The notes: generated from the letters alone by a model not told the origin. DNA of 64,000 bases from Bacillus inaquosorum KCTC 13429 (GCF_000332645.1 NZ_AMXN01000004.1:186001-250000); one strand, 5' to 3'; positions 25,004 through 34,797 are shown, numbered from the stretch's first letter. Made by a program: numbers and translations.

Positions 25004-25840
25004 TTACACACCTGAATAAGCCATAAATCCTCCATCGACAGGAACGGTGATCCCGGTGACAAAACCGGAATAGGATTCATCCGCCAGCCAAAGAAGCGTG
25101 CCGAGCAAGTCCTCCGGTTTTCCAAAGCGCTTCATCGGTGTTCCCGCAATGATTTTGTGAGAACGGCCGGTTAAGGTTCCGTCTTGGTTAATCAGCAGAT
25201 CATGATTTTGTTTTGTCAGAAAAAAGCCTGGGGCAATCGCATTCACCCGCAGTCCGGTTTCGGCAAAATGAACGGCCATCCACATCGTAAAATTATTGAT
25301 CGATGCTTTGGCGGCACTGTATGCCGGAACCTTCGTCATGGGTGAATAAGCACTCATGGATGAAAGATTGATAATCGCCGGTGAATCGGCCTTCAGCAGC
25401 TCTTTTCCAAATACTTGAGAGGCCAGAAACGCACCGGTGAAGTTGGTGGAGAATACAGTTGAAAAGCCCCCCTCATCCATATCAAAAAAGGATTGGCCTT
25501 CTCCCGCTTCTTCATATGTCTCCACATCGGTTATCGCGTCAGGATGATTGCCGCCAGCTCCGTTAATTAACAGATCGATAGAACCGAACCGGTCGAGGAT
25601 GTCGTCCTTTGCCTGCACCAGTGACATCCTGTCCAGCACATCCGCAGAAACAGAGCATGCTGTGCCGCCAGCCTCAGTAATCTCCTTCACGACCGCTTGG
25701 CCTTTTTCAGCCGTTCGATTCAATATCGCCACCTTCATGCCATGACGGGCAAGCTCCTGGGCCATTGCAGAACAAAGCACCCCGCTGCCGCCAGTGATGA
25801 CAGCCGTTTTACCAGCCAAGTTCTCATGCACCGAAATCAT
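25004..25840 (-). CDS. yjmF: Mannonate/fructuronate oxidoreductase YjmF
   Basis: A short-chain dehydrogenase of 278 residues that reduces fructuronate to mannonate (UxuB role). Cofactor motif TGGSGVLCSAMA near residue 17, the catalytic Ser in NLSSMSAYSP and the YSAAK Tyr-Lys pair are all present. Like other members it has the insert ETYEEAGEGQSFFDMDE. The ATG overlaps the uxuA stop by 4 bases, fitting the product-to-substrate link with mannonate dehydratase. Confidence 0.92.
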   Translation of the reverse strand: MISVHENLAGKTAVITGGSGVLCSAMAQELARHGMKVAILNRTAEKGQAVVKEITEAGGTACSVSADVLDRMSLVQAKDDILDRFGSIDLLINGAGGNHPDAITDVETYEEAGEGQSFFDMDEGGFSTVFSTNFTGAFLASQVFGKELLKADSPAIINLSSMSAYSPMTKVPAYSAAKASINNFTMWMAVHFAETGLRVNAIAPGFFLTKQNHDLLINQDGTLTGRSHKIIAGTPMKRFGKPEDLLGTLLWLADESYSGFVTGITVPVDGGFMAYSGV

Positions 25841-26916
25841 ACTTCCACCTCTTTTTTTGCCATTGCTTCATATGCGTCCCACAGTCCGTTCAAGTACATG
25901 ATGCCAAGGGCCCGATCGTATAAGCCATAACCCGGCCGGCATTTCTCGCCCCAAAGATGGCGCCCGTGATCCGGTCTGACATATCCTTTGTAATCCTGCT
26001 TATGCAGTTCTTCCATCACGCCTTGAATGTTGATCGAACCGTCTTTCGTCAGATGAGATGTTTCAATAAAATCGCCATTCTCATAAATTTTCACATTGCG
26101 AATATGTGAAAATGGAGCAATGCCGGCATACGTTTTAGCAATCTCCACCATGTCGTTAGCGGGATTGGCTCCCATTGAACCTGTACAAAGGGTGATGCAA
26201 TTAGACGGTGAATCTGATATCGCCCGCAGCTTCTTATAGCTTGCCTCCCCTGTGATAATGCGCGGCAGTCCGAAGATCGGCCATGGCGGGTCATCCGGAT
26301 GAATGGCCATTTGAACACCGTGACGTTCTGCAACCGGAAGAATTTCCTGCAAAAAGAATGATAGATTGTCCCATAGCTGTTCTTCATCAACCGTTCTATA
26401 GGCTGCAAACAGCTCTTTGATCCGAGCTAATTTTTCGGGCTCCCATCCCGGCAGTGTCATGTCAGATGCTTGCTCCACCGTCCGAATCAGCTCTTGGGGC
26501 TCAAGGCTTTCCACCTTGGCCTTTTCAAAAAACAGAGCGGTTGATCCATCTTCCAGAGGACGGAACATATCCGTGCGTGTCCAGTCAAAAACCGGCATAA
26601 AATTGTAGCAGATGACTTTCACGCCGTATTCAGCAAGGTTGCGTATCGTTTGTTTGTAGTTTTCAATATACCGGCCGCGTTCTTCGTTTCCGAGTTTAAT
26701 CGTTTCATGAACATTCACGCTTTCTACCACTTCAGCATGAAAACCATAGGATTGAATATATTCAGTCTCAGCTCTAATTTCTTCTTTTTCCCACACGTCG
26801 CCGACAGGTTTTTGATGGAGAGCCCAGACGATGCCTTTGACTCCGGGAATTTGCTTCACGTGTCCAAGTGTGACTGTATCGTTGCCTCGGCCATACCATC
26901 GGAATGTTATATTCAT
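25837..26916 (-). CDS. uxuA: Mannonate dehydratase UxuA
   Basis: Converts mannonate to 2-keto-3-deoxygluconate in the glucuronate branch; 359 residues, a TIM-barrel enzyme that uses Mn or Fe. Conserved stretches include FRWYGRGNDTVTLGHVKQIPG at the start, MAIHPDDPPWPIFGLPRI with metal-binding His, CTGSMGANPANDM and YVRPDHGRHLWGE near the end. It is translated just before yjmF, with a 4-base overlap. Confidence 0.95.
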   Translation of the reverse strand: MNITFRWYGRGNDTVTLGHVKQIPGVKGIVWALHQKPVGDVWEKEEIRAETEYIQSYGFHAEVVESVNVHETIKLGNEERGRYIENYKQTIRNLAEYGVKVICYNFMPVFDWTRTDMFRPLEDGSTALFFEKAKVESLEPQELIRTVEQASDMTLPGWEPEKLARIKELFAAYRTVDEEQLWDNLSFFLQEILPVAERHGVQMAIHPDDPPWPIFGLPRIITGEASYKKLRAISDSPSNCITLCTGSMGANPANDMVEIAKTYAGIAPFSHIRNVKIYENGDFIETSHLTKDGSINIQGVMEELHKQDYKGYVRPDHGRHLWGEKCRPGYGLYDRALGIMYLNGLWDAYEAMAKKEVEV

Positions 26917-26940
26917 GTTTACACCTCCGGATTCAGTCGA

Positions 26941-27960
26941 TTAATCAAACGTGATGACAGCTTTCCGTACTTGATCTGGATGCTCCTTGATAAACTGAAA
27001 TGCGTGATGGACGTCATCTACTGAAAATGTATGGGTCACCAGCCCGTTATGCGCTAACCGTCCTTTATTCAAAAGCTCTACCACTTTTGGAAACTGATTG
27101 GTCTGCAATCTCGATCCGGTTATCGTGACTTCTTTTTTTGTAATCGGCAGCTGAGAAATCTGTGCCGCTCTTTCGTCAAATCCAAGCACAACCACATGTC
27201 CCGCCGGAGAAACGGCCTCAACTGAAAGCTCAAAAGTCGCCGGCAGGCAAACAGCATCAATGACCACATTGGCTCCTTCATTCCCAGTCCATTCCCGGAC
27301 CCGCTCGGCAACATTTTCTGCTTGGGCATTCACGACAGCGTCGGCACCGTTTTCTTTCGCAAATGCCAGCCGCTCGTTGTTCAAGTCAGTCATCATGACG
27401 GCAGCGCCCGCCAGCTTTGCCATTTTTAACACACAGATCCCGATGGGCCCCGCTCCCTGGATCAGAACGGTATCTCCTTTTTCCACCTGGCCTCTCCACA
27501 CTGCCTGTGCGCCTATCGTGTAAGGCTCGGCCATGACTGCCTCCTCCCAAGGCAAGTCCTTTGAGACCGCGTGAAGCTGCCTTTCCGGAAGCACAATATA
27601 TTCCCGCATGCCGCCGTCCTCATGTACGCCAAACACAGAAAGCTTGGCGCAAACATTCGGGCGCCCTTTGCGGCAGGCGTAACATGTTCCGCAATAAGAA
27701 ATCGGCTCAATCACAACGTGGTCACCGACTTTTAGGCTCTGCACATTCGCACCAACTTCCTCGACTTGTCCCGTTACCTCGTGTCCGATGACTCTCGGGA
27801 GGGTGGCGAGCGGATTCGTGCCATGATAAATGTGCATGTCTGAACCGCAAATCCCGACTCGCTTGACTTTTACGAGCACTTCATCATCCTTTGAAAGAAC
27901 CGGCTTCTTCATCTCCGCTGTCACCAGATCATTCGCTTTTCGCACTTGAACCGCTTTCAT
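26941..27960 (-). CDS. yjmD: Zinc alcohol dehydrogenase-family protein YjmD
   Basis: A 339-residue medium-chain dehydrogenase/reductase. Catalytic zinc ligands are Cys in [13 protein letters not shown] and the [12 protein letters not shown] His-Glu, the structural zinc cysteines are in [16 protein letters not shown], and the NAD site is [16 protein letters not shown]. It resembles threonine/galactitol-type dehydrogenases; the exact uronate-related substrate is not known. The ATG at 27960 (MKAVQV), behind AGGTGAG, is preferred over a start three codons earlier. Between uxuA and yjmC in the operon. Confidence 0.9.
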   Translation of the reverse strand: MKAVQVRKANDLVTAEMKKPVLSKDDEVLVKVKRVGICGSDMHIYHGTNPLATLPRVIGHEVTGQVEEVGANVQSLKVGDHVVIEPISYCGTCYACRKGRPNVCAKLSVFGVHEDGGMREYIVLPERQLHAVSKDLPWEEAVMAEPYTIGAQAVWRGQVEKGDTVLIQGAGPIGICVLKMAKLAGAAVMMTDLNNERLAFAKENGADAVVNAQAENVAERVREWTGNEGANVVIDAVCLPATFELSVEAVSPAGHVVVLGFDERAAQISQLPITKKEVTITGSRLQTNQFPKVVELLNKGRLAHNGLVTHTFSVDDVHHAFQFIKEHPDQVRKAVITFD

Positions 27961-27965
27961 TTTTC

Positions 27966-28979
27966 TCACCTGCTTTTTAAGAATTCATACACGCTCCGAG
28001 CGATTGATATTCCGTGTATCTTATTTCTTTCTTCATGCAGCTGCTCGATCTCGCCGGGCACATACACTCTCTCGACTCCAGCAGCCGGCGGTGACTGCTG
28101 CAGTTCATCGAGCATGGCATCCATCTGCCCTAAAAACGTATCCCGGTCGGTAAAAAAGGACGGATTGATCGCACAAACATAATGCCCCAGCTTTCTTTTT
28201 TGATCAAGGCCGCTGTACATTTTTGCTATATGAGGCCCAAAAGCCGCGCCCGCCAGCAATCCGGAAAACACATCAACGACAATTGAGAGTCCATAGCCTT
28301 TCGGGCCGCCGAATGTTGAAAGTGAAACGACCTTGTCAGGATCAGTTACTACTTCTCCGTTTTCATCGACTCCCCATCCTTCAGGAATGTCTTTGCCCTC
28401 TTCACGTGCTTGCAGAATCTTCCCAAAAGCGACTTTGGAGGTCGCCATATCCAGAATAAACGGTTTTTTATGCTTAGACGGGACACCGTAAGCAATTGGA
28501 TTTGTCCCTAAAAAGGGAGTTCTCCCGCCAAACGGGACAACGATACTGTCCGTATGTGTCATTGCTATTCCGATCAGCTTTTCGTCAGCCGCTTTTTGCA
28601 CAAAATAGCTTAGCGCTCCGCAATGGCTGCTGTTTACGGCCGTGACCATGCCGACACCGTTTTTCTTCGCCATGTCAATTGCACGGTCCATTGCCATATC
28701 ACAAATCACGTGGCCGAAACCGTCATCACCATCGAGCACCCCGGACACGGGACCCGTTTCTTTAAAAACAGGATGTGCTTCGGGATTGATCCCTCCCGCC
28801 CTTAGCCTGTTCACATAGTGCTCTGTTCGCAGCACGCCATGTGAATGTACGCTGCGTAAATCAGCGTGCACGAGGACATCTGCTACTTTTTCAGCGTCTC
28901 GTTCATTCAAACCGGCACCGGTCAGCTTTTGCCGGACGAGTTCCTTTGCTTCTTCAGCCGGTATCGTTACCGTTTTCAA
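27966..28979 (-). CDS. yjmC: LDH2/MDH2-type oxidoreductase YjmC
   Basis: A 337-residue malate/L-lactate dehydrogenase of the second family (Ldh2/ureidoglycolate dehydrogenase type). Conserved segments are [30 protein letters not shown] with the catalytic His, and [16 protein letters not shown] for NAD(P) binding. It probably oxidises or reduces a keto acid of the uronate route; its place in the hexuronate operon is the only clue. The reading starts with ATG at 28979 behind a good GGAGG-type site. Confidence 0.9.
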   Translation of the reverse strand: MKTVTIPAEEAKELVRQKLTGAGLNERDAEKVADVLVHADLRSVHSHGVLRTEHYVNRLRAGGINPEAHPVFKETGPVSGVLDGDDGFGHVICDMAMDRAIDMAKKNGVGMVTAVNSSHCGALSYFVQKAADEKLIGIAMTHTDSIVVPFGGRTPFLGTNPIAYGVPSKHKKPFILDMATSKVAFGKILQAREEGKDIPEGWGVDENGEVVTDPDKVVSLSTFGGPKGYGLSIVVDVFSGLLAGAAFGPHIAKMYSGLDQKRKLGHYVCAINPSFFTDRDTFLGQMDAMLDELQQSPPAAGVERVYVPGEIEQLHEERNKIHGISIARSVYEFLKSR

Positions 28980-29083
28980 TCAAGTGCCTCCTTCCTTTCT
29001 AGTTCTTTGGGCACCTCCTAGAGAAAACCCTTACATATACATATTATTTACAAATTATTTTAAATATTCTTTATATTATACTG

Positions 29084-30463
29084 TCAGCCCTTTTGATGAA
29101 GATCCTGAACGATCTGTGCATGCTGCTGGTCTGTGAGCTTATAAAGAAAACCGATAATGATCATCGCTAATGCCAAAGCAATGGCCGGATACAGAAGCAA
29201 AAGCGCTTTGATGCCGATCAGCGCCTTTGCTGTCTGGACTGCATTCGGCACATAGCCGATAAGCCCCAAACCGATGCCCGAGAGAAAACCGGACAATGAC
29301 TGAGCAAGCTTTCTGGAGAAATTAAAAAGTGAATATGTCGTTGCTTCTTTCCGCTCACCGGATTTCCATTCGCCATAGTCAATAATATCGGAAACAAGCG
29401 CCCACGTGATGCCATTTGGGATACTGATTCCGATAAAGGCGATGCTGGCAAGAATCGTAAACACATAAACGTTTGATGGCAGCATAAAGTTGATCAGATC
29501 GGCGGCTACACTGATGCCGAAGCCGATCATTGCCGTTCGTTTCTTTCCAAACATCTTGACGAGCTTTGGCAGGAATACGACGCCCAAAAAGGAAGAACCG
29601 ATAATAATAAAGTTCATATAAGCCATTAATTCAACATTGCCCAGATTATATTGTGCGAAATAGACTAGCATGGCGGATTTAATGTTGTATGCGGAAATTG
29701 AAAAAATCGTCATCAGGACAAGGGTTAACAGCGGTTTATTCGTGATAAATGTTTTGACGACAGAAGAGAGTGTTAATTTTTCTTTTGGCGCTTCTGATAT
29801 GACAATGCGCTCTTTGCAGTTGCGGTAGCAAATATAAAACCAAAGCACACCGAGTGCGGCGAACAAGCCCATGACCACCGGGTAGCCGACCTTCGGATTA
29901 TCAAACTTGACGAGCAGCGGCATCACGGCAACACTTGTGATAAACAAGGCTCCAAGTGATCCGATTTGGCGGAAAGTCGAAATGGAGGTCCGATCCTCAG
30001 AATTTTGTGTCATCGCTGCCCCTAATGAGCCGTACGGAATATTCACAAATGAATAACCGATGCCCCAAATCATGTAGGATGCATATGCATAAATCAGTTT
30101 TCCGGTCGTTGATACATTAGGAGACAGAAAAATAAGAACAGTAAGCACCGCAAGCACGATGCTGCCGATTAATAGATAAGGCCTGAATTTCCCCCGTTTG
30201 CCGATATTTTTGCGATAATCAATTGATGAGCCGACAATCGGATCTGTTATCGCCGCAAACAGCTTGCTGACTAAAAAAATGCCGCCGGCCATCGCAGCCG
30301 GGATTCCCGCTACATCAGTAAAATACTTCAATAAATAAATCTGGCCGAGATCAAACATAAAACCGTTGCCAAAATCACCAAAACCATAGGAAATTTTCTC
30401 TTTCAATGAAAGCCTTTTCTCCGTTTCGATCGACACAACCTTATTTGCCAGTTCAGTTCGCAT
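29084..30463 (-). CDS. yjmB: GPH-family sugar:cation symporter YjmB
   Basis: A 459-residue carrier of the glycoside-pentoside-hexuronide:cation symporter family, with twelve membrane segments and the family signature near the N-terminus (YGFGDFGNGFMFDLGQIYLLKYF, quoted as a pattern). It is likely the importer for uronides such as glucuronides, working beside ExuT. It is the second gene of the operon, just after uxaC. The 104-base gap after it, before yjmC, is AT-rich and holds no clear terminator. Confidence 0.9.
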   Translation of the reverse strand: MRTELANKVVSIETEKRLSLKEKISYGFGDFGNGFMFDLGQIYLLKYFTDVAGIPAAMAGGIFLVSKLFAAITDPIVGSSIDYRKNIGKRGKFRPYLLIGSIVLAVLTVLIFLSPNVSTTGKLIYAYASYMIWGIGYSFVNIPYGSLGAAMTQNSEDRTSISTFRQIGSLGALFITSVAVMPLLVKFDNPKVGYPVVMGLFAALGVLWFYICYRNCKERIVISEAPKEKLTLSSVVKTFITNKPLLTLVLMTIFSISAYNIKSAMLVYFAQYNLGNVELMAYMNFIIIGSSFLGVVFLPKLVKMFGKKRTAMIGFGISVAADLINFMLPSNVYVFTILASIAFIGISIPNGITWALVSDIIDYGEWKSGERKEATTYSLFNFSRKLAQSLSGFLSGIGLGLIGYVPNAVQTAKALIGIKALLLLYPAIALALAMIIIGFLYKLTDQQHAQIVQDLHQKG

Positions 30464-30545
30464 CTTCCACCTCTGTGTCTTAAGAATTTTCGGGTAGTGG
30501 TCCGCTCAGGATGACACATGATTGTGATGCTGAGCGGACATTTGG

Positions 30546-31967
30546 TTACACGTTTGCTTTCTCTTCTTGAAATTGAAAGTAGTGTTTCGCATTGTCATAG
30601 CAAATTCCCTGAACAATGTTTCCCAAAAGCTCCATATCATACGGCACTTCGCCGTTTTCCACCCATTCCCCGATCAAATTGCAGACGATACGCCTGAAAT
30701 ATTCGTGGCGCGTATAGGATAGAAAGCTTCTGGAATCGGTGAGCATACCGATAAAGCGGCTGAAAAGCCCGACATTTGACAACGCTTTCATTTGATCCAG
30801 CATCCCGTCTTTTGTATCGTTAAACCACCAGGCTGTGCCGAATTGTATTTTTCCCGGGGTAACACCGTCCTGAAAACTGTTGATCATGCTGGCGATGACA
30901 TAGTTATCGTTTGGATTAAGTGAATATAAAATCGTTTTCGGCAGATGGTTCTTCAACTCAACTGAGTTCAGCAGCTTGTATAAAGGCTTGGCAATTTCTT
31001 CATCATTCATAGAATCATAGCCTGTATCAGGTCCGAGCCTCTTCATCATTTTTGTATTCGTGTTTCTTAAAGCGTTGATATGAAACTGCATCGCCCAATC
31101 GAGCTCCGTATACAAACCGCAAAGAAACTGAAGCGTATACGTCTTAAATTTCTTCTCATCTTCATAAGAAACACCTGTTCCTTGTAATCTGTCAGAAAAA
31201 ATCCGTCCCGCTTCCTCTTTTGTCGTTTCGGCAAATACCATCGAATCTATCGCGTGATCAGACACTCTGCCGCCGACTGAGTGGAAGAATCGCACCCGTT
31301 TTTCTAACGCCTTTAGAAACTCGTCATAAGTTGTGATCGAAATGGCTGCTGCATCTTCAAGTGCCTGCACCCAATGAGGAAAGCCTTCACGATTGATCTC
31401 AAGTCCCTTATCCGGCCGAAATCCGGGCAGCACGCTGACAGGAAAATCTTTCTCTTCTTTTAATAATAGATGGTATTCAAGAGAATCGACAGGGTCATCA
31501 GTTGTGCAAACGACCTTTACATTTGATTTCACGATCAAATCCCTTGCGCCGAAGCCTTCTCCTTGAAGCAGTTCATTCGCCCGTTCCCATATAGCCGGCG
31601 CGGATTGCTCATTCAAAATCTCATAAATTCCAAAAAAACGCTGCAGTTCTAAGTGAGTCCAATTGTAGAGCGGATTGCCGATCGCCATCGGCACGGTTTT
31701 CGCCCAAGCCATAAATTTCTCTTCATCAGTCGCATCGCCTGTAATGTATGTCTCTTCAATCCCATTGGCTCTCATGATGCGCCATTTGTAATGATCTCCA
31801 TACAGCCAGGCTTCCGTGATGTTTTGAAATGTCTTATTTTCATAGATTTCTTTCGGACTTAAGTGGCAGTGGTAATCAATAATCGGCATACCTTTCGCAT
31901 AATTGTGATAGAGGATGACAGCGGTTTCATTTTTCAACAAAAAATTTTCGCCCATAAAGGGTTCCAT
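30546..31967 (-). CDS. uxaC: Glucuronate/galacturonate isomerase UxaC
   Basis: First enzyme of hexuronate breakdown: isomerises glucuronate to fructuronate and galacturonate to tagaturonate. 473 residues from the ATG at 31967, an amidohydrolase-fold barrel with metal ligands in MPIIDYHCHLSPKEI and the later conserved TRHEYFRRIVCNLIGEW. A longer frame from 31985 lacks a ribosome site; GGTGAGG stands before the chosen ATG. It is the first gene of the operon and has LacI-type palindromes in its promoter region. Confidence 0.95.
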   Translation of the reverse strand: MEPFMGENFLLKNETAVILYHNYAKGMPIIDYHCHLSPKEIYENKTFQNITEAWLYGDHYKWRIMRANGIEETYITGDATDEEKFMAWAKTVPMAIGNPLYNWTHLELQRFFGIYEILNEQSAPAIWERANELLQGEGFGARDLIVKSNVKVVCTTDDPVDSLEYHLLLKEEKDFPVSVLPGFRPDKGLEINREGFPHWVQALEDAAAISITTYDEFLKALEKRVRFFHSVGGRVSDHAIDSMVFAETTKEEAGRIFSDRLQGTGVSYEDEKKFKTYTLQFLCGLYTELDWAMQFHINALRNTNTKMMKRLGPDTGYDSMNDEEIAKPLYKLLNSVELKNHLPKTILYSLNPNDNYVIASMINSFQDGVTPGKIQFGTAWWFNDTKDGMLDQMKALSNVGLFSRFIGMLTDSRSFLSYTRHEYFRRIVCNLIGEWVENGEVPYDMELLGNIVQGICYDNAKHYFQFQEEKANV

Positions 31968-31993
31968 GTCCTCACCGTCTTTCATTCTATTTC

Positions 31994-32015
31994 AAAATGT
32001 TAACGTTAACATTTT
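31994..32015. promoter_or_regulatory. Perfect 22-bp palindrome, ExuR operator candidate
   Basis: The palindrome AAAATGTTAAC / GTTAACATTTT is exact over 22 bases and lies between the -10 box and the uxaC start. Its centre TTAACGTTAA is typical of LacI-family operators. ExuR is the natural ligand. Confidence 0.7.
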
Positions 32016-32026
32016 GATTTGGTTTT

Positions 32027-32055
32027 ATTTTACCTTTATATTCCTCTGGGATCAA
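32027..32055 (-). promoter_or_regulatory. SigA-type promoter of the uxaC operon
   Basis: TTGATC (32050-32055) and TAAAAT (32027-32032) on the minus strand, 17 bases apart, with the palindromic operator immediately downstream. Confidence 0.65.
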
Positions 32056-32073
32056 TCTCTTTTTTTGAAAATG

Positions 32074-32090
32074 AAATGTTAACGTTAGCA
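32074..32090. promoter_or_regulatory. Second LacI-type operator upstream of uxaC
   Basis: AAATGTTAACGTTAGCA, one arm imperfect, upstream of the -35 box. With the perfect palindrome at 31994-32015 it forms a pair about 77 bases apart centre to centre, which would allow looping. CcpA could also bind here, since cre and LacI sites look alike. Confidence 0.6.
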
Positions 32091-32101
32091 AACAAACGAA
32101 A

Positions 32102-32152
32102 AAAAGACATTGCCGGAAAGCATCCCGAAAGGAACGCTTTTGGCAATGTCCG
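32102..32152 (-). terminator. Terminator of the yjlC-ndh operon
   Basis: Long hairpin with base GACATTGCC / GGCAATGTC and an inner AAGC-rich arm, followed by TTTTTTT on the minus strand, just after the ndh stop. Confidence 0.8.
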
Positions 32153-32166
32153 AGTCCAAAAAAGGA

Positions 32167-33345
32167 TTAGTAAGCTAAGCTGAAAAGTCCTTTGATGTGT
32201 GTTAAGTAGCGTACGTTACTTGCTTCTTTCATCAAGGAAGCAGGAAGACCTTTAAGCGGTGTAGAATTTGCACCAATAATGGCAACCGCGTCTTTGCGTC
32301 CAAGACTTGCAAGTGTACCAGAGTTTACTGGCTTGAATGTTTCAAGCGTTTTGCCTTCTAAGTAAGCGAATAGGTTGTAACCGATCAGCTCACCCATTTG
32401 CCATGCGATTTGTGCAGTTGGCGGATATGGACGGCCGTCCGGAGCGAAGTAAACTGCGCTGTCACCGGCAACGAATACATCTTCATGAGATGTAGATTGC
32501 AGGAAGTCATTTACTGTCGCACGTCCGCGGTTCACTTCAAGACCTGATTCACCGACTAATGGGTTACCTTGAACGCCGCCAGTCCAAACAAATGTGTTGG
32601 CAACAACTTTTGATCCGTCTTTCAGATCAATTACGTTTCCTTCTACATTTGTAACAGGAAGACCTGTTAAGAACTCAACGCCACGTTTTTCAAGGCTTGC
32701 AGTCGCACGTTCGATAAGATCATCCGGAAGAACAGGAAGGATTTTCGGACCTGCTTCAACCAGTTTCAATTTGATTTCTTTATGGTCTACGCCGTATTTT
32801 TTCGCAAGGTTCGGCATGATGTCAGCAAGCTCACCGACAAGCTCAACACCTGTTAAGCCGCCTCCGCCGATAAGGATTGTTGCATCTGCTTCGTTTTTCG
32901 TTTGAGAGTACTCGCGCACACGATCTTCAACATGTTGGAAGACTTTGTTCGCATCAGCAGCAGATTTCAATACCATGCTGTTTTCTTCAAGACCTGGGAT
33001 GCCGAAGTAAGCTGTTACTGAACCAAGACCTACAACAAGCGCATCGTAAGATAATGTAGAACCGTCAGCAAGCGCAACTTCTTTTTTATCAACAGAGAAA
33101 GAGCTTACTTCCGCGATTTTAAGGTCAATGTCTTTGCCTTTGAAAAGTTTTTCTAGTGGCATTGCAACCGCTTTTTCAGACACGTTGCCTGCTGCAAGAC
33201 GGTGTAATTCCGTAATGATTTGGTGAGTTGGGTATTTGTTTACCACTGTCACGCGTGCTTGTTCTTTTGTGTAATGTTTGCGAACTGTTAGAGCAGAAAG
33301 AACTCCGCCATAACCAGCGCCTAGAATGACAATATGTTTTGACAT
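32167..33345 (-). CDS. ndh: Type II NADH dehydrogenase Ndh
   Basis: A non-proton-pumping NADH:menaquinone reductase of 392 residues, the main NADH dehydrogenase of B. subtilis. FAD site VILGAGYGGVLSALTV at residues 5-20, NADH site ILIGGGGLTGVELVGELAD near residue 160, and the second FAD contact VFVAGDSA near 290. The C-terminal region should be the membrane-contact part. It is translated after yjlC from one transcript that carries a Rex-type site upstream. Confidence 0.96.
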   Translation of the reverse strand: MSKHIVILGAGYGGVLSALTVRKHYTKEQARVTVVNKYPTHQIITELHRLAAGNVSEKAVAMPLEKLFKGKDIDLKIAEVSSFSVDKKEVALADGSTLSYDALVVGLGSVTAYFGIPGLEENSMVLKSAADANKVFQHVEDRVREYSQTKNEADATILIGGGGLTGVELVGELADIMPNLAKKYGVDHKEIKLKLVEAGPKILPVLPDDLIERATASLEKRGVEFLTGLPVTNVEGNVIDLKDGSKVVANTFVWTGGVQGNPLVGESGLEVNRGRATVNDFLQSTSHEDVFVAGDSAVYFAPDGRPYPPTAQIAWQMGELIGYNLFAYLEGKTLETFKPVNSGTLASLGRKDAVAIIGANSTPLKGLPASLMKEASNVRYLTHIKGLFSLAY

Positions 33346-33384
33346 CGTATATCCTCCGTCCTTTATATCAATTTGAATCTGAGA

Positions 33385-33807
33385 TTATTTTTGGTTTTCG
33401 CGTTCGTTCATGACTTCAAGGTAGCTGTTAGCAAAACGGAACAGCTTTTGAGCTTGAGGATCTTTCAGCATACGCAACAGGCCGAAAAGACCAATAGTTT
33501 CGTTGCTTGCATCCGCGCGGTCTTTCGCTTCGATTGCAGTCGCAGCTACTTCTTTCGCTGTTTCTTTTACAGGCTCAAGAATTTCAGTGATCGCACCGAC
33601 TGTGTCGCTTTTTAACACTTCGTCAGTTGCTACAGATTGAGCGAAATCATAAGACTTCGTTAAAATATTCACTAACTCAGTCAGCTTTGGAAGCTGGTCA
33701 ACTAAAACGGTCAGTGATTCTTGAACTTCTGGCTTTAACAGCTGATCAATAAGATCTTGCTGGCTTTGGCTGACAGACGCATTTGTTTGATCGATTGTTT
33801 CTGGCAT
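33385..33807 (-). CDS. yjlC: DUF1641 protein YjlC
   Basis: A 140-residue acidic helical protein with a DUF1641-type core (FGLLRMLKDPQAQKLFRFAN), a family also seen with formate dehydrogenase-like proteins in this window (yjgD). It precedes ndh with 39 bases between them and is probably a helper or stability factor for the dehydrogenase; that is inference. ATG at 33807 is placed properly behind AAAGGAGA; a TTG two codons earlier is less likely. The pair is under Rex control as known in B. subtilis. Confidence 0.92.
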   Translation of the reverse strand: MPETIDQTNASVSQSQQDLIDQLLKPEVQESLTVLVDQLPKLTELVNILTKSYDFAQSVATDEVLKSDTVGAITEILEPVKETAKEVAATAIEAKDRADASNETIGLFGLLRMLKDPQAQKLFRFANSYLEVMNERENQK

Positions 33808-33901
33808 ATCCAATTCTCCTTTACTATAAGCAGTTTGCAGATTTTTTTGGAAAGGGTAGTGCCTCTCCCTGGTCTCATGCTTGAAGGCATAAGAATAAGG
33901 A

Positions 33902-33919
33902 TTGTGAATTCATGCACAA
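33902..33919. promoter_or_regulatory. Rex-type operator upstream of yjlC-ndh
   Basis: TTGTGAATTCATGCACAA, an 18-base near-palindrome matching the Rex consensus TTGTGAA-N4-TTCACAA at all but two positions. It sits about 95 bases before yjlC. Rex senses the NADH/NAD ratio and is known to control this operon. The rest of the gap up to 34197 is AT-rich, with no gene that I can see. Confidence 0.75.
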
Positions 33920-34197
33920 TCATTTACAAAAATAAATGTTTACTACCCAGTTTTTCATCTTGCCATATTCAGTATTATTTTTATCTCAAAAATAAACAAT
34001 TGAATAAGTCAAAAATCCTTTACTCTCTCTGAAAATAGCAAACACAAAAAACTCCAATTCGATTACCTTCTATATGATAACACTTTTTGAACAAAATTTG
34101 AACGTGAATTGCTTCGATTATGAAATTAATTTATTTGGAGCCCGTGTCATAACATTTCTCCGGCACTAGTTATTGACAATCCATCAATTTCTCCCCT

Positions 34198-34695
34198 TCA
34201 CTTTACCCATATATCCAAAAGAGGAGCCCTTTTTCCTGTGATCGGGTCATTCGCCGGCAATGAGACCTGCTTGATCTGTTTCACCGCTTCCTCCCGTTCA
34301 TTCGGCTCTCCCGTCTTCATATCATACTGAACGCCTCCCGGATAAGCGCCAATGACGGTAAAATCGGAGCTTGCGCTTAACTTTTTATGGCCGACTCCGG
34401 CTGGAATCACGACTGCGTCGCCGGATTTGAAAGGAATGGCAGCCCCTTTTTCTCCCCCAAACTGAATCACAGCCTCTCCCCGAACTGCAATCAGCACTTC
34501 ATGCGTATTGCTGTGATAATGATGGTATGGAAAAACACTCCCTGACCAGCTGTTTGACCAGCCATGCCGGTTGACGATCAGCTCTGCCTGACCGGTGTCC
34601 CTGAACACGTTTTGATACACAACGAGCGGAAAATCAGGGTGATTCGGAATCCTGCCGTCATCCTGAAAGAAGTACGTCTGTATCTTTGCTTCCAT
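34198..34695 (-). CDS. yjlB: Cupin protein YjlB
   Basis: A 165-residue single-domain cupin. The metal-binding His cluster is in HHYHSNTHEVLIAVRGEAV and the second cupin motif is SGDAVVIPAGVGHKKL. No substrate can be assigned; related proteins bind small sugars or act as oxidases. The ATG at 34695 lies eight bases after AGGAGG and is preferred over the GTG three codons earlier. It is divergent from yjlA and stands alone. Confidence 0.85.
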   Translation of the reverse strand: MEAKIQTYFFQDDGRIPNHPDFPLVVYQNVFRDTGQAELIVNRHGWSNSWSGSVFPYHHYHSNTHEVLIAVRGEAVIQFGGEKGAAIPFKSGDAVVIPAGVGHKKLSASSDFTVIGAYPGGVQYDMKTGEPNEREEAVKQIKQVSLPANDPITGKRAPLLDIWVK

Positions 34696-34768
34696 CAATG
34701 TCACCTCCTATTTTCTGTCTTCCACACATAGCGGTTTGCAAAACATGATGTTTTTCTCACGATACCAT

Positions 34769-34797
34769 TGATCTGAATAATACCGAATAGTATAGTA
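34769..34797 (+). promoter_or_regulatory. SigA-type promoter of yjlA
   Basis: TTGATC (34769-34774) and TATAGT (34792-34797) separated by 17 bases, 30 bases before the yjlA start. Confidence 0.6.
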
